NCBI RefSeq assembly: GCF_009193325.2
Contig: NZ_CP059856.1
Span: forward strand, 3,844,001-3,908,000
Reading direction: 5' to 3'
Source: Bacteroides zhangwenhongii
GTDB lineage: Bacteria > Bacteroidota > Bacteroidia > Bacteroidales > Bacteroidaceae
DNA: 64,000 nt
The notes under the pieces were generated by a model. The model did no database searches. It saw nothing but the letters and a program-made list of their open reading frames with translations, and had not been told where the DNA came from. Positions 40,613 to 50,500 of this stretch are shown piece after piece. The translations under genes were made by a program, and so were the position numbers. Positions within the stretch are counted from its first letter, which is position 1; each line of letters starts with the position of its first letter.

Positions 40613-43600
40613 TTAGAAGGTTACATTCACACCAAAGTTATATGTCTTCATTTGCGGGTAATAGCGCACTCCGCTAGAGTTGCTTTCCGGGTCAACATTC
40701 TTCATCAATCCATCACGATTAGTGAAAGTCAGCAGATTGTTGCAGTTGATGTAAAAACGCACACGGTCGATAGCTGCTTTCTTCGTCAATGCTTTAGGTA
40801 GTGTGTACCCTAGCTCCAATGTTTTCAGACGCAGATAACTTGCATTGTGCAGTGACCATGAATTACCGGAACGATTATCCGCAACACCCGCTACACGAGC
40901 GGCAGGCATATACCCGGAAATCCACTTACTATAAGGATCGGTCGGGTCTTCCCGATGCCAACGGTCGGTCATGATGGCCAGTCCATTACCCAAACCCTGC
41001 TGGATAAATGGGTCCAGAATATCCCCACTGACATAAATATCATGACCTGCCGCCCCCTGAAAGAATACCGTCAGGTCGAATCCTTTATATTCTCCAGACA
41101 TATTCAATCCATAATACATACGTGGAGTAGCACCATGTCCGAGTGGCTGCGTATCGTTATCATCAATAATGCCATCCCCATTATAGTCTTCAAATTTCAG
41201 ATCACCTGGCATTAATGAACGGTTACCGTCTTTATCCTGAACCGGTGAATTCAAGATTTCCTCGAAACTGGAGAACTGTCCGATAACTTTCTTTCCCCAA
41301 CGAATATCTTTATAACGACCGTTCGTGTTATTACGCCAATCATCATACATATTGGTAGAAGCAGCTCTCTCTACATAATCATACTTAATCCGGGTAGTAG
41401 AGAAATTAGCCGACACATTATAATTGAAGTTACCAATCCGGTTCTTATGTCCAACTACGATCTCAAATCCCGTATTAATATCAGAATTCAGATTCTCCTG
41501 CGGCATTGATTCTCCGAAAATAGTAGGTAATGATCCTACACGAGTAGCAGGAAGTCCCGAACGGTTTCTACGGAACCAATCGAATTCTACGGAAATCAAT
41601 CCTCTATGATAAGAGGCTTCAAAGCCAATATTCATAATCTTTGATTCATACCAGGTCAGCCACGGATTGGCCATACCTACCGTAGTCATACCGGAAGTCA
41701 CTCCGTTGCTGCCCATAATATAGCTCCCATGAGATGTATATCCATCCAGATATTGAAAAGCGTCGAAGTCTCCTTCATCTCCCACTTTGGCATACGAAGC
41801 ACGGATTTTCAGGTTGTCCATATCAGGCAACAGTTTCTTGAAAAAGGCCTCTTCGGAAACACGCCACCCTAAAGACACACCTGGAAAAAATCCCCAACGA
41901 TTACCTTCACGGAATTTATAGGTTCCATCGTAGCGGAAATTGAACTCAACAAGATAGCGATTGGAAAAATCATAATTCAAACGCCCCACCAGACCGGCAT
42001 GTGCCGTTTCCTGTGTTTTACCGGAGGCTTCCTGATTGGTTTTATCTCCATAATCCAAGTCAGGAATGAGTCCGATAGCAAAATCACGTGTTCCGGTCAC
42101 CCAACTTCTTTTGTCATTATACATTTCCCATACCAGCATAGCACCAATATTGTGCTTCTTGGCAAACGTATTATTATAGTTCATTGAGAACTGATAAGTC
42201 GGTTTATCATAATTTTCCAGTTTCGATTCCAAATGTGCGGTATTAATCACTTTCTCTATATACTCTTCATTGGCATAATCATAAGTATATTCCGACAAAT
42301 CTTTCCTCCACGTTTTCCATTCCTTATTTGTATAATCATAAGCAACCAATGCTTTTGCCATCAGTCCTTTCACCCAGGGAAGTTTCCAGGTAATAGCCAA
42401 TGAGCTGTTAAATTCACGACGCAGACGATCTTCATATCCGCTGTCATCCGAACTGGATACATGTACAGGATTAGCCATATCACCTACCGCTCCCCAATAA
42501 TCCGGATTATCATTGGCATACATGGAATAAGTCGGGATTGCCATTTGTGCCGAACGGAACAGATTATCGCCGTTATAAGGCTTCTTGCGGTTATCAAACC
42601 GTCCGCTCAAACGCAACTCTACGTTCACCCCTTTAGCAACTTCTACACTTAGGTTTGAACGGACATTGTAACGTTGGTAGTTCCAGTCGCCCGAACGGAT
42701 GATGCCGCCCTGATCCATATATCCGATAGACATATAATATTTCACCTTCTCCGTACCTCCCGTCATGCTCAAGTTGTGTGAAGTTTGAGGAGCTGAGCTA
42801 CGCATGGTTTCATTCCACCAATCCGTACCTGCCGTACCATTCCGGTAAGCTTCCAGCTGCTCCTGCGAGTAAGCAGAAGCTCCGCGCCACGGATTCGCAT
42901 TATGAATCGCTTCATTGTAAAGTGAAGCATACTCATAGGCATTCATCATTTCCGGATAGCGGGTCACTTTCTGAAAACCTACGTAACCATTATATTCTAT
43001 CTTTGCCTTTTGCTCCGTTCCTTTTTTAGTAGTCACCAATAAAACTCCATTAGAACCTTTAAAACCGTAAACAGCTGCGGCGGCATCCTTCAGTATGGAA
43101 ATTGATTCGATGTCATTCGGGTCTAGTTGGGCATAATCACGCTCGATACCATCCACAATCACCAACATACTTCCATATCCGCGAATATCAACAGAAGCTC
43201 CGTCATCGCCAGGACTACCACTACGTTGCACGGCACGCAGCCCCGGCAAACGTCCGGCAAGCATATTTGTCACACTAGGAGCTTTTACCTCCATCAACTT
43301 ATCCGAAGAGATGGCAGCTACCGATCCAGTCACAGAAGCTTTCTTCTGAATACCATAACCTACTACTACCACTTCATCCAACGTTTCCGTATCTTCCTGC
43401 AAAGTTACTTTCAATCCGGCTTGTCCGTTTACTTTCACTTCAGCCGTTTTATATCCGATATAGGATATTTGCAACACTCCGTTAGCCGGAACTGACAAAG
43501 TGAACTTACCATCCAAATCAGTAATCGTTCCTATACCGGCACTCCCTTTCAACTGTACCGAAGCTCCGATAACAGGTTCTCCATTGGCATCAACCACCAC

Positions 43601-43780
43601 ACCCTTTACCGAGATATTCCGTACCGTCTGTTCAACATCTGATATCAAAGGATTTTCTGCATATACCGTGAAAGGTAGACACAAGAACGTCCCTGCCATT
43701 AAAGCTGAAACAGTAGCTATCTTCAGCCGGTCATTGAACGACTTTGAGACAACCGTGTTCATTTTACAACCATGTTTCAT
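40613..43780 (-). CDS. SusC-like TonB-dependent transporter (GH130/EEP locus)
   Basis: A 1055-residue TonB-dependent transporter: signal peptide (ending about residue 41), carboxypeptidase-regulatory-like domain (about 52-130; VKGVVVDANGEPVIGASVQLKG), TonB box and plug (about 135-250; DEVVVVGYGIQKK, ILKDAAAAVYGFKGSNGVLLVTTKKG) and barrel. The long N-terminus could start instead at the Met six codons in (43762). No STN domain. Located between the lipoprotein GH130 gene (8 bases upstream) and susD, in an operon under the likely control of the HTCS. Confidence 0.95.
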   Translation of the reverse strand: MKHGCKMNTVVSKSFNDRLKIATVSALMAGTFLCLPFTVYAENPLISDVEQTVRNISVKGVVVDANGEPVIGASVQLKGSAGIGTITDLDGKFTLSVPANGVLQISYIGYKTAEVKVNGQAGLKVTLQEDTETLDEVVVVGYGIQKKASVTGSVAAISSDKLMEVKAPSVTNMLAGRLPGLRAVQRSGSPGDDGASVDIRGYGSMLVIVDGIERDYAQLDPNDIESISILKDAAAAVYGFKGSNGVLLVTTKKGTEQKAKIEYNGYVGFQKVTRYPEMMNAYEYASLYNEAIHNANPWRGASAYSQEQLEAYRNGTAGTDWWNETMRSSAPQTSHNLSMTGGTEKVKYYMSIGYMDQGGIIRSGDWNYQRYNVRSNLSVEVAKGVNVELRLSGRFDNRKKPYNGDNLFRSAQMAIPTYSMYANDNPDYWGAVGDMANPVHVSSSDDSGYEDRLRREFNSSLAITWKLPWVKGLMAKALVAYDYTNKEWKTWRKDLSEYTYDYANEEYIEKVINTAHLESKLENYDKPTYQFSMNYNNTFAKKHNIGAMLVWEMYNDKRSWVTGTRDFAIGLIPDLDYGDKTNQEASGKTQETAHAGLVGRLNYDFSNRYLVEFNFRYDGTYKFREGNRWGFFPGVSLGWRVSEEAFFKKLLPDMDNLKIRASYAKVGDEGDFDAFQYLDGYTSHGSYIMGSNGVTSGMTTVGMANPWLTWYESKIMNIGFEASYHRGLISVEFDWFRRNRSGLPATRVGSLPTIFGESMPQENLNSDINTGFEIVVGHKNRIGNFNYNVSANFSTTRIKYDYVERAASTNMYDDWRNNTNGRYKDIRWGKKVIGQFSSFEEILNSPVQDKDGNRSLMPGDLKFEDYNGDGIIDDNDTQPLGHGATPRMYYGLNMSGEYKGFDLTVFFQGAAGHDIYVSGDILDPFIQQGLGNGLAIMTDRWHREDPTDPYSKWISGYMPAARVAGVADNRSGNSWSLHNASYLRLKTLELGYTLPKALTKKAAIDRVRFYINCNNLLTFTNRDGLMKNVDPESNSSGVRYYPQMKTYNFGVNVTF

Positions 43781-43788
43781 AGATTAAA

Positions 43789-44949
43789 TTAGTTATGTGT
43801 TTTGAGTTTTAAATCCATATTATTATCACATATCGCTACTGCAACCTGCGAATCAGCGCAGCCATAATAGAGATATAGTTTATTTTTGAAGTAAGCCAAT
43901 CCTTCTATAAATACTGTTCCGTCTTTATATTGACCACTCTTCTCAAAAGCAGCCTCAGGCACAAAGAATGGTTTATCCAAACGACCCAGTACTTGATAAG
44001 GATCATCGGCATCGAACAAAAACTGCCCTGCACAATAAGCTCCAGCCGGATATTCCGGATCTCTTTCTTCTTTATATCCGTTCTTACCATTATACAGTAG
44101 GACAATACCATCTGTTGTTTTTATGGCAGGAGGACCACACTCAGTCAAACGACTATCAAAATAGCCGCTGCGAGGTTTGGCAATTTCTCTCAATTCATTA
44201 TTCTCGTTCAATACCGGTGCCCAATCTGTCAGGTTGTCGGAAGTTGCTGCACATACGGCATTTTCCCCCCAATACATAAAATATTTGCCATTCACTTTCT
44301 CAATGACAAGTTTTCCATCCTTCACCCCGGTAACAATAGAAGCAGATTTGCTCGCTATATTGGCAAAACGTCCGTTATACGCTTTTGCAAAAGCAAGTCC
44401 ATGCTTTGTCCAGTTCTTCAGGTCGGTGGAAGTAGCAACTGCCAGACGGGGGAGATGACGATTCCAAGCTGTATAGAGCATTACATATAATCCATCCTCC
44501 GTCATTGCCACACGCGGGTCTTCGCAACCTCCTTCCCATTCTATTTCTTTATAATCGTCTTCGGAAGGGAATAATACAGGGGCATCCGATTGTTTCATCG
44601 TCACTCCATCCGTACTTTCTGCATAGCCAATGCGGGATGTTCTCTTTCCTATACCTTGCGCAGAATTATCTTCTGCCCGATAGAGTACTACAATCTTTCC
44701 ATCTTTAACGGTGGCTGCCGGATTGAAAGTATCACTCTCCTCCCATTTTACCAACTGCTTGCGCATCGGGCATTGAAAAGTAGTCGGTTGTGGAGAAATC
44801 ACCGGATTCACTCCTTCCGGACGAACGAAAGGACCTATTATCCAATGTTCGTTCTGCTCTTCAACAACAGCAGATGTTTGCTTCTGACCCGAGCATCCGG
44901 CAAGTGTCATCATACTAATTAAATAGATTACAGCTTTTAGTTTTATCAT
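43789..44949 (-). CDS. GH130-family lipoprotein (beta-mannoside-active, extracytoplasmic)
   Basis: A 386-residue lipoprotein (lipobox LAGC, Cys19) with the GH130 five-bladed propeller pattern: VVLYRAED (about 87-94), GGCEDPRVA (141-149, with Asp144 as candidate catalytic acid), and later CGPPAI and YYGCADSQVAVAI. Most GH130 enzymes are phosphorylases in the cytoplasm, which have inorganic phosphate. Exported members known from Bacteroides act instead as beta-1,2-mannosidases, so hydrolysis is more likely here. It is the first gene of the operon that continues with susC/susD, 51 bases after the -7 box. Exact linkage unknown. Confidence 0.85.
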   Translation of the reverse strand: MIKLKAVIYLISMMTLAGCSGQKQTSAVVEEQNEHWIIGPFVRPEGVNPVISPQPTTFQCPMRKQLVKWEESDTFNPAATVKDGKIVVLYRAEDNSAQGIGKRTSRIGYAESTDGVTMKQSDAPVLFPSEDDYKEIEWEGGCEDPRVAMTEDGLYVMLYTAWNRHLPRLAVATSTDLKNWTKHGLAFAKAYNGRFANIASKSASIVTGVKDGKLVIEKVNGKYFMYWGENAVCAATSDNLTDWAPVLNENNELREIAKPRSGYFDSRLTECGPPAIKTTDGIVLLYNGKNGYKEERDPEYPAGAYCAGQFLFDADDPYQVLGRLDKPFFVPEAAFEKSGQYKDGTVFIEGLAYFKNKLYLYYGCADSQVAVAICDNNMDLKLKTHN

Positions 44950-44999
44950 ACGTCATTTTTTAGTTTTTCCGAATCAGTCGTTCCTTGTTTTTCTGTCAG

Positions 45000-45007
45000 C
45001 AAAACTA
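45000..45007 (-). promoter_or_regulatory. -7 box of the GH130-SusC-SusD-EEP operon
   Basis: Minus strand TAGTTTTG fits TAnnTTTG. There is no -33 TTTG at 19-20 bases, as expected for an activator-dependent promoter. The 44-bp repeat starts 21 bases upstream (45029). Confidence 0.65.
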
Positions 45008-45028
45008 CCCTCACTCCACAAAAATTGA

Positions 45029-45072
45029 GTGTACTATATTCTCAAAAGGGTATATAGGTGCTGTACAACATA
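45029..45072. promoter_or_regulatory. HTCS operator candidate, copy 1 of a 44-bp repeat
   Basis: The first 26 bases are identical to those of copy 2 (47496-47539) and the whole differs at 3 of 44 positions. It contains two direct TGTAC half-sites (45030 and 45062) 32 bases apart, about three helical turns. It lies 21 bases upstream of the -7 box of the susC operon. Confidence 0.82.
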
Positions 45073-45115
45073 ATAATTCATTCGTTTGCAACGACGATTT
45101 AACGATTTTGAAATA

Positions 45116-46363
45116 TTAGCGAATAGCTTGATTCTGTCTGATGATGTTCCGGGCTAATGGATAGGCAATCAACTGCAAAGCTCCCACCAGGATCAATGCG
45201 TACTTCAATGCAAAATCCTGTGATATGACAAATGCGAGTACCATAAAAAGTATTAGTCCGAAAGCACGTCCCAGAAATAGTCCGAACTCATGGCTTAAAA
45301 TATAGGTATATTCATTTCTTTTTTCGATTTTTACTACTGCATCGATGGTTTGCATCATAATAGGGTAATAAGGCAAGTCAAACAATGGCTGAAAGATCAC
45401 CTTACAGAGGACAAAGATAATCACTCCGGTGGCTGAAAACAAGATTCCGTTGAACAGAGTACCGATAAAAAAGACAAGTAGCCCGGCTATAAATACCTTC
45501 GACCGGTCTTCAGGTTTGGTTATTCGTCCCAATACATAAACCAAAACAGCTGTCAGTGTACCACTGATTCCCTGTATTAAACCCAGTACGCCTTCATCAC
45601 CTACTAACTTCAGAACCAGAATAGCAGGAGCGGTCACCAAAAATCCCTGTACCATTCCTTTCAGGGAAGCCAGCAACAACATTTTTTTCCAAAGTGTGCA
45701 AAACCGGAAATACAGAAAATTCTTCTGCACCGGATTGGCAAACTTACCACGCCATAAAACGGCTACAGCAAACAAAGTCACTATGATTACTCCAACCGTC
45801 ACCAACCGATAGGCTCCATTAATATCAATCAGGCATCCCATTATTTCCCTGCCATCTATCTGACTGATAAATGCTCCAATCAATAAAGGTACAGTAATCG
45901 AAGTAATGGAAAAGAAAAAAGACTCCAGCCCGAAGAAGTAGTTACGACTATCATCTGTCGTGTTATTCAGAGTCAGTAAATAGCGATTGGTCCAGAAGAA
46001 GCCCGATGCAGCTCCAAGTACAAATCCTGCTATACCCAATTCCACAAAGCCTAATGACTTTACCAGCATCATGGCAAACATCGACAATCCACTAACTAAT
46101 ATCCCTCCTGCATACAGCATCTTCACACTCACATGTCGCAACAAGAAACCATTCACAAATGAGGTAGTGATGATGCCAATGTACATGAAAAGCTGATAAA
46201 AAGCCACCGAAACCGGTTCACTGGTATGGCGCATCACATAAGCGCCCACGAAAATCTCAACTACAGGAAGCACCAGCGCATAAAGAAGATTAGTCATCAG
46301 CAAGACCCGTACATTAGAAGTTTGCTGTTTGAAGAACTGATACTCTCTTTTTAGTTTATTCAT
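45116..46363 (-). CDS. MFS sugar transporter (GH130 locus)
   Basis: A 415-residue inner-membrane protein with about 12 membrane segments, major facilitator superfamily. Motifs such as FVLGAASGFFWTNRYLLTLN and IFQPLFDLPYYPIMMQ place it near the sugar transporters often encoded beside GH130 phosphorylases in Bacteroides mannoside loci. It would carry the released mannoside disaccharide into the cytoplasm for the GH130 encoded 17 bases upstream. No signal peptide; the start Met is followed by a charged cytoplasmic segment. Confidence 0.88.
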   Translation of the reverse strand: MNKLKREYQFFKQQTSNVRVLLMTNLLYALVLPVVEIFVGAYVMRHTSEPVSVAFYQLFMYIGIITTSFVNGFLLRHVSVKMLYAGGILVSGLSMFAMMLVKSLGFVELGIAGFVLGAASGFFWTNRYLLTLNNTTDDSRNYFFGLESFFFSITSITVPLLIGAFISQIDGREIMGCLIDINGAYRLVTVGVIIVTLFAVAVLWRGKFANPVQKNFLYFRFCTLWKKMLLLASLKGMVQGFLVTAPAILVLKLVGDEGVLGLIQGISGTLTAVLVYVLGRITKPEDRSKVFIAGLLVFFIGTLFNGILFSATGVIIFVLCKVIFQPLFDLPYYPIMMQTIDAVVKIEKRNEYTYILSHEFGLFLGRAFGLILFMVLAFVISQDFALKYALILVGALQLIAYPLARNIIRQNQAIR

Positions 46364-46380
46364 TATCTATCTTATTTATA

Positions 46381-47427
46381 TTACGACTTTAATGAACGGA
46401 GAATCTCTGCAATAGACAACTCCGCCCCACAGATTACTTCATCACTGGCACCATAATAAAGCCTTATCTTATCTCCCTCTACCAAATGTCCGTTGGTGAA
46501 AACTACATTCCCGAAAAATCCGGTTTGTTCGTAAGGAGCAACAGGCTCCATGATAGGTTCTTTACTTCGGGCAATTACCTTTGAAGGATCATTTAAATCA
46601 AGTAGAAGAGCTCCCAGACAATAACGGTTTTGATAGTCCGCACCATGATAAATTTCCAACCACCCTTCCTCTGTACGAATAGGTGCCGCTCCTGCACCCA
46701 CGCGGGCACAGTCCCAACTATCAGGACGGGTAGTTGCAATGCAACAGTGGTTGCCCCAATGCAGTCGGTCGGGTGATTCGGCAAGCCAAATATAGTTGCC
46801 ACCCAACTCTGGGCTACTCGGACGATGCAGTGCAAGATATTTTCCGTTCACTTTCTCTTCAAACAGCGCGCAATCTTTATTATGAGGAGGGAAAATCATG
46901 CCATAACGAGTATAGTTTTTCCAGTCATAAGTATGAATCAGCCCTACACCAACAGCTACAGAAGAGACTTCCGTAAACGTAAGATAATAACCATCGGCAG
47001 TAGTGGCCACCCGGCAATCTTCAATGCCAAAAGCCTCTAATGCTCCTTTACCAAAAATAGGAGGATAATCCGGCTCTTCCTTGAAGTGAATTCCGTCTTC
47101 ACTCGATACCAGTCGGAGATAAGACATGGTAGTCAGATAATTCTGCCCTGCATATCCTATCACACGAGGATCGGAAGCATCCAGTTTCGGGTCATTCTCA
47201 TCGAAAGAGAGCACTTCTATTTTTCCATCTTTATTATATACGGGAAAACTAATAACTCCCTGTTTCTGCACAGGCCGTTCGGCCACTCGCAGTAATAACC
47301 AGATTTTTCCGTCGAAACGGAACACGCCGGGATTCAGGAAACAGGTAATTTCCATACCTTCTATTCCCGGTTGTAAGTCGGAGGGTTTCAACAATGGGTT
47401 TTGATGAAATCGTTTTGCAATATCCAT
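46381..47427 (-). CDS. GH130-family mannoside phosphorylase (cytoplasmic)
   Basis: A 348-residue GH130 protein without signal peptide. It has the N-terminal NPLLKPSDLQPG, FLNPGVFRFDG, GIEDCRVA (with Asp137 as candidate catalytic acid) and ALHRPSSPELGGNYIW of cytoplasmic GH130 mannoside phosphorylases. It should split an imported beta-mannoside with phosphate to alpha-mannose 1-phosphate. The frame is open to 47487, but that start would lie upstream of the -7 box at 47467-47474; the Met at 47427 gives a 40-base distance, similar to the other operon. Acceptor (Glc, Man or GlcNAc) and linkage cannot be read from sequence. Confidence 0.88.
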   Translation of the reverse strand: MDIAKRFHQNPLLKPSDLQPGIEGMEITCFLNPGVFRFDGKIWLLLRVAERPVQKQGVISFPVYNKDGKIEVLSFDENDPKLDASDPRVIGYAGQNYLTTMSYLRLVSSEDGIHFKEEPDYPPIFGKGALEAFGIEDCRVATTADGYYLTFTEVSSVAVGVGLIHTYDWKNYTRYGMIFPPHNKDCALFEEKVNGKYLALHRPSSPELGGNYIWLAESPDRLHWGNHCCIATTRPDSWDCARVGAGAAPIRTEEGWLEIYHGADYQNRYCLGALLLDLNDPSKVIARSKEPIMEPVAPYEQTGFFGNVVFTNGHLVEGDKIRLYYGASDEVICGAELSIAEILRSLKS

Positions 47428-47466
47428 TTTCAGATTATTAAATATGTGTTTTTTTATTTCTGGTGA

Positions 47467-47474
47467 CAAAGCTA
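47467..47474 (-). promoter_or_regulatory. -7 box of the GH130-MFS operon
   Basis: Minus strand TAGCTTTG fits TAnnTTTG. As at the first operon, the 44-bp repeat begins exactly 21 bases upstream (47496) and there is no -33 box. Confidence 0.65.
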
Positions 47475-47495
47475 CCCTGCACAACAACGTAAAAG

Positions 47496-47539
47496 GTGTA
47501 CTATATTCTCAAAAGGGTATACAGGTGTTGTACAGCATA
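47496..47539. promoter_or_regulatory. HTCS operator candidate, copy 2 of a 44-bp repeat
   Basis: 41 of 44 bases identical to copy 1 at 45029-45072, with the same orientation and the same distance to the -7 box of the operon it controls. Two TGTAC half-sites at 47497 and 47529, again 32 bases apart. It is also upstream of the regulator gene itself on the plus strand. Confidence 0.82.
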
Positions 47540-47544
47540 TTTTT

Positions 47545-47552
47545 ATCTTTGT
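47545..47552 (+). promoter_or_regulatory. Candidate -7 box of the HTCS gene
   Basis: TATCTTTG on the plus strand, 31 bases before the ATG at 47583. A second match (TATCTTTG, 47572-47579) is too close to the start codon. No clear -33 box. Confidence 0.45.
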
Positions 47553-47582
47553 TTTCTTATTTTTCCTCTCTATCTTTGCGAC

Positions 47583-50500
47583 ATGATTCTACGAAAACAC
47601 TCATATTTCCGCTACATCTGCATCCTTATTTATTCATGCCTGATGCCTGTTTTATTACATTCCCAGAATGTAGTGAAACAGATTTCGAATGCAGACGGGT
47701 TATCCAATAATTCAGTGAATTGTTTTCTGGAAGATTCGGAACATACTCTCTGGGTAGGAACATGGGACGGGCTGAATGCCTACAACGGACGTAGCTTTAA
47801 AACCTATTCTTATAATAAAAAAAATGCAGGATCTATCAGTAATAATGTAATCTGGCAAATTATCGAGCAAAATGACTCTGTCTTGTGGGTATCTACCGAC
47901 TATGGTGTCAACCGGTGGGAACGTTCCTCACAGCAATTTACTCCTTATTATTTAGGTACGCAGAACAATCCGCCCAAACAAGAGAAATCATTCCTGCTGG
48001 GTATCACTTCCGGCAAATACATTATCTGCTATGTGAAGGAACAAGGTTTATTCTATTTTGACGACCGGAAACAAGACTTTGTTCCATTGAAGAATAATCT
48101 TCCTGATGACATCAAAAACTTCGTTATTGATTCCAAAGACCAAGTATTCTTCCTCACAGGACATGGACAATTATTACATTATCAACTATCTGTCCATAGC
48201 TCTAATCCCGAACTCTCGTTCAAAAAAGAAATCAAACAACCTGCTTCCATTTCCGGCATTTATCTTTCTCAAGATTATCTTATCATTAACGATGACCGGA
48301 CATTAACTGTTTCTTTAGACAACCGCATACTGAATAGCATAGATATTCCGGAAAATAAAACGGTTTCGCAAGTTATCTGTCACAAAGAGTATCTTCTCAT
48401 CAGCTTTATCGAAGGGGGATGTATCAGGTATAATCTGGAAGATAATACTTCAACGGAATTACCTCAATTACCAGCGAAAGCATCCATTTTCACCATCTAC
48501 ATCGGTTCGCAAAATATACTCTGGGTAGGCACCGACGGGCAAGGAGTATTGGAAGTCTATGAACACAGTTCCCCATTCCACACCGTAAAAACTGATTATC
48601 CCGTACGTTGTTTTTGCGAAGAAGATAATGGTAATATACTCGTGGGGACCAAAGGAGAAGGAATTCTGCTGCTTGACAAACAGGAACGGCAGGTCGAACC
48701 TTATCTGTCAATCGGCAACGGATTGATTTCCAATTCTGTCTATACTATCCGAAAAAATATGTCCGGAGACATATTTATCGGAACCGAGGGAACGGGCATC
48801 AATTATATTCCACTGAATAGCAGTCAGGTAAAGAAGTTAAGTATTCCTGCTGAATATCCGACTTTCAAAGCTGTATACAGCATTCTGTTCACTCATAACG
48901 ACTCACTATTATGGTTGGGCACTTCCGGCTATGGACTTATCAAACTAAGCTTGCAAAGGGAAGGAAAAAGTTATAAAGTGACAGAAATGAAACAATATAA
49001 ATCTCCCGGACCTTCCTCACCAAGTAATAACATCATTTATTCGGTCATTGCCGGGTATAATGAAAATGAACTTTGGCTAGGCACACGAGGCGGCGGAATC
49101 AATAAGTTCGATATCGCATCCGAATGCTTCCTACAAATTCATGAGATAGACTCTACTTTATCCCTAACCAACAATGATATACTCTATCTGACCAAAGGAG
49201 ATTCTGCCAGCATTTGGATAGGCACCAGTTACGGCCTCAATCGATTGTTTCCGGCAGACATTCCGCCATCTATTATGGAATATACGGATCATAACGGACT
49301 ACCCAACAATACGATTCACGGTATTCTGAAAGATGAAAACGGTAATATCTGGGCAAGTACCAATCAAGGTATCTCTTTTATCAATCTATCTTCGGGAAAG
49401 ATTACTAACTATTCTTCCAGAAACGGATTACAAAATGATGAATTTTCCGATGGAGCGATTTTTAAGGATAAAGCAGGATGGTTGTATTTCGGAGGAGTCA
49501 GTGGGCTGAATTATTTCGATGAGAACAAAATACGTTTACGGGACCATATTGCTACTCTAAGTTTGAATAGTCTAAAAATTAATAATACCAGCCAGAACAT
49601 TTACGAACGGATTCTTAATCATACGCTCCGGCTCGACTATGACGAACCTTACATTACATTAGGGTTCACAGCACACGACTTTATCAACAACGAGAACTGC
49701 GAATTTAGTTATCGGATTATTGACTTCGCCGATGAATGGATTTACAACGAAAACAACCCCAATATCGTCATCACCAAACTTCCTCCGGGGAAATATAAAC
49801 TGGAAGTAAAATGTACTAATGGTGACCGTGTATGGAGCAATCAGATCTACTCTCTTCATCTGGATGTCGCCTATCCTTGGTGGCTAAGTACTACTGCCTT
49901 TATTATCTATTTTATTTTAATTGCTATTGCTATTTATATAACACAGTCTGTCATCAAGAATCGTATCCGACTGAATCGCCAGATTTTACTAGAACATATT
50001 GAAAAGCAAAATCAACAACGTATTCATGAATCGAAGTTGAACTTCTTTACGAACGTGGCACATGAGTTCTTCACTCCGCTAACACTGATATATGGTCCGG
50101 CACAGCATCTGCTGGAAAAAGCAGACCTTGACAGTTATACGAAAAGGTATATCTACATCATCAAGAACAATGCCGACCGGATGCAGAAACTCATCAACGA
50201 ACTAATGGAGTTTCGGAAAGCAGAATCGGGACATACGGCTATCTATGCAGAGAAAGTAGATATCCAGCTACTCGTTGATTATGTGTCAGACAACTATACT
50301 GAAATTGCTGAAGAGAATAAAATAGACTTTAGTTTCAAAAGTAAAGAAGTGTCGTCTTTTACTACAGACCGGAATGCACTGGAGAAAATTATATTCAACT
50401 TATTATCTAACGCCTTCAAGTATACACCGTCCGGAGGATATATCCGGGCTGAAATAAGACAGAATGCCACTACCGGAACATTACATTTCCGTATACGCAA

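Noticed and set aside
47428..47487. N-terminal extension of the cytoplasmic GH130 gene
   Set aside because: The extended start would lie upstream of the promoter -7 box; the shorter start matches family length.
47496..47582. N-terminal extension of the HTCS
   Set aside because: It would begin at the first base of the 44-bp operator repeat; the shorter form starts with an ordinary signal segment.
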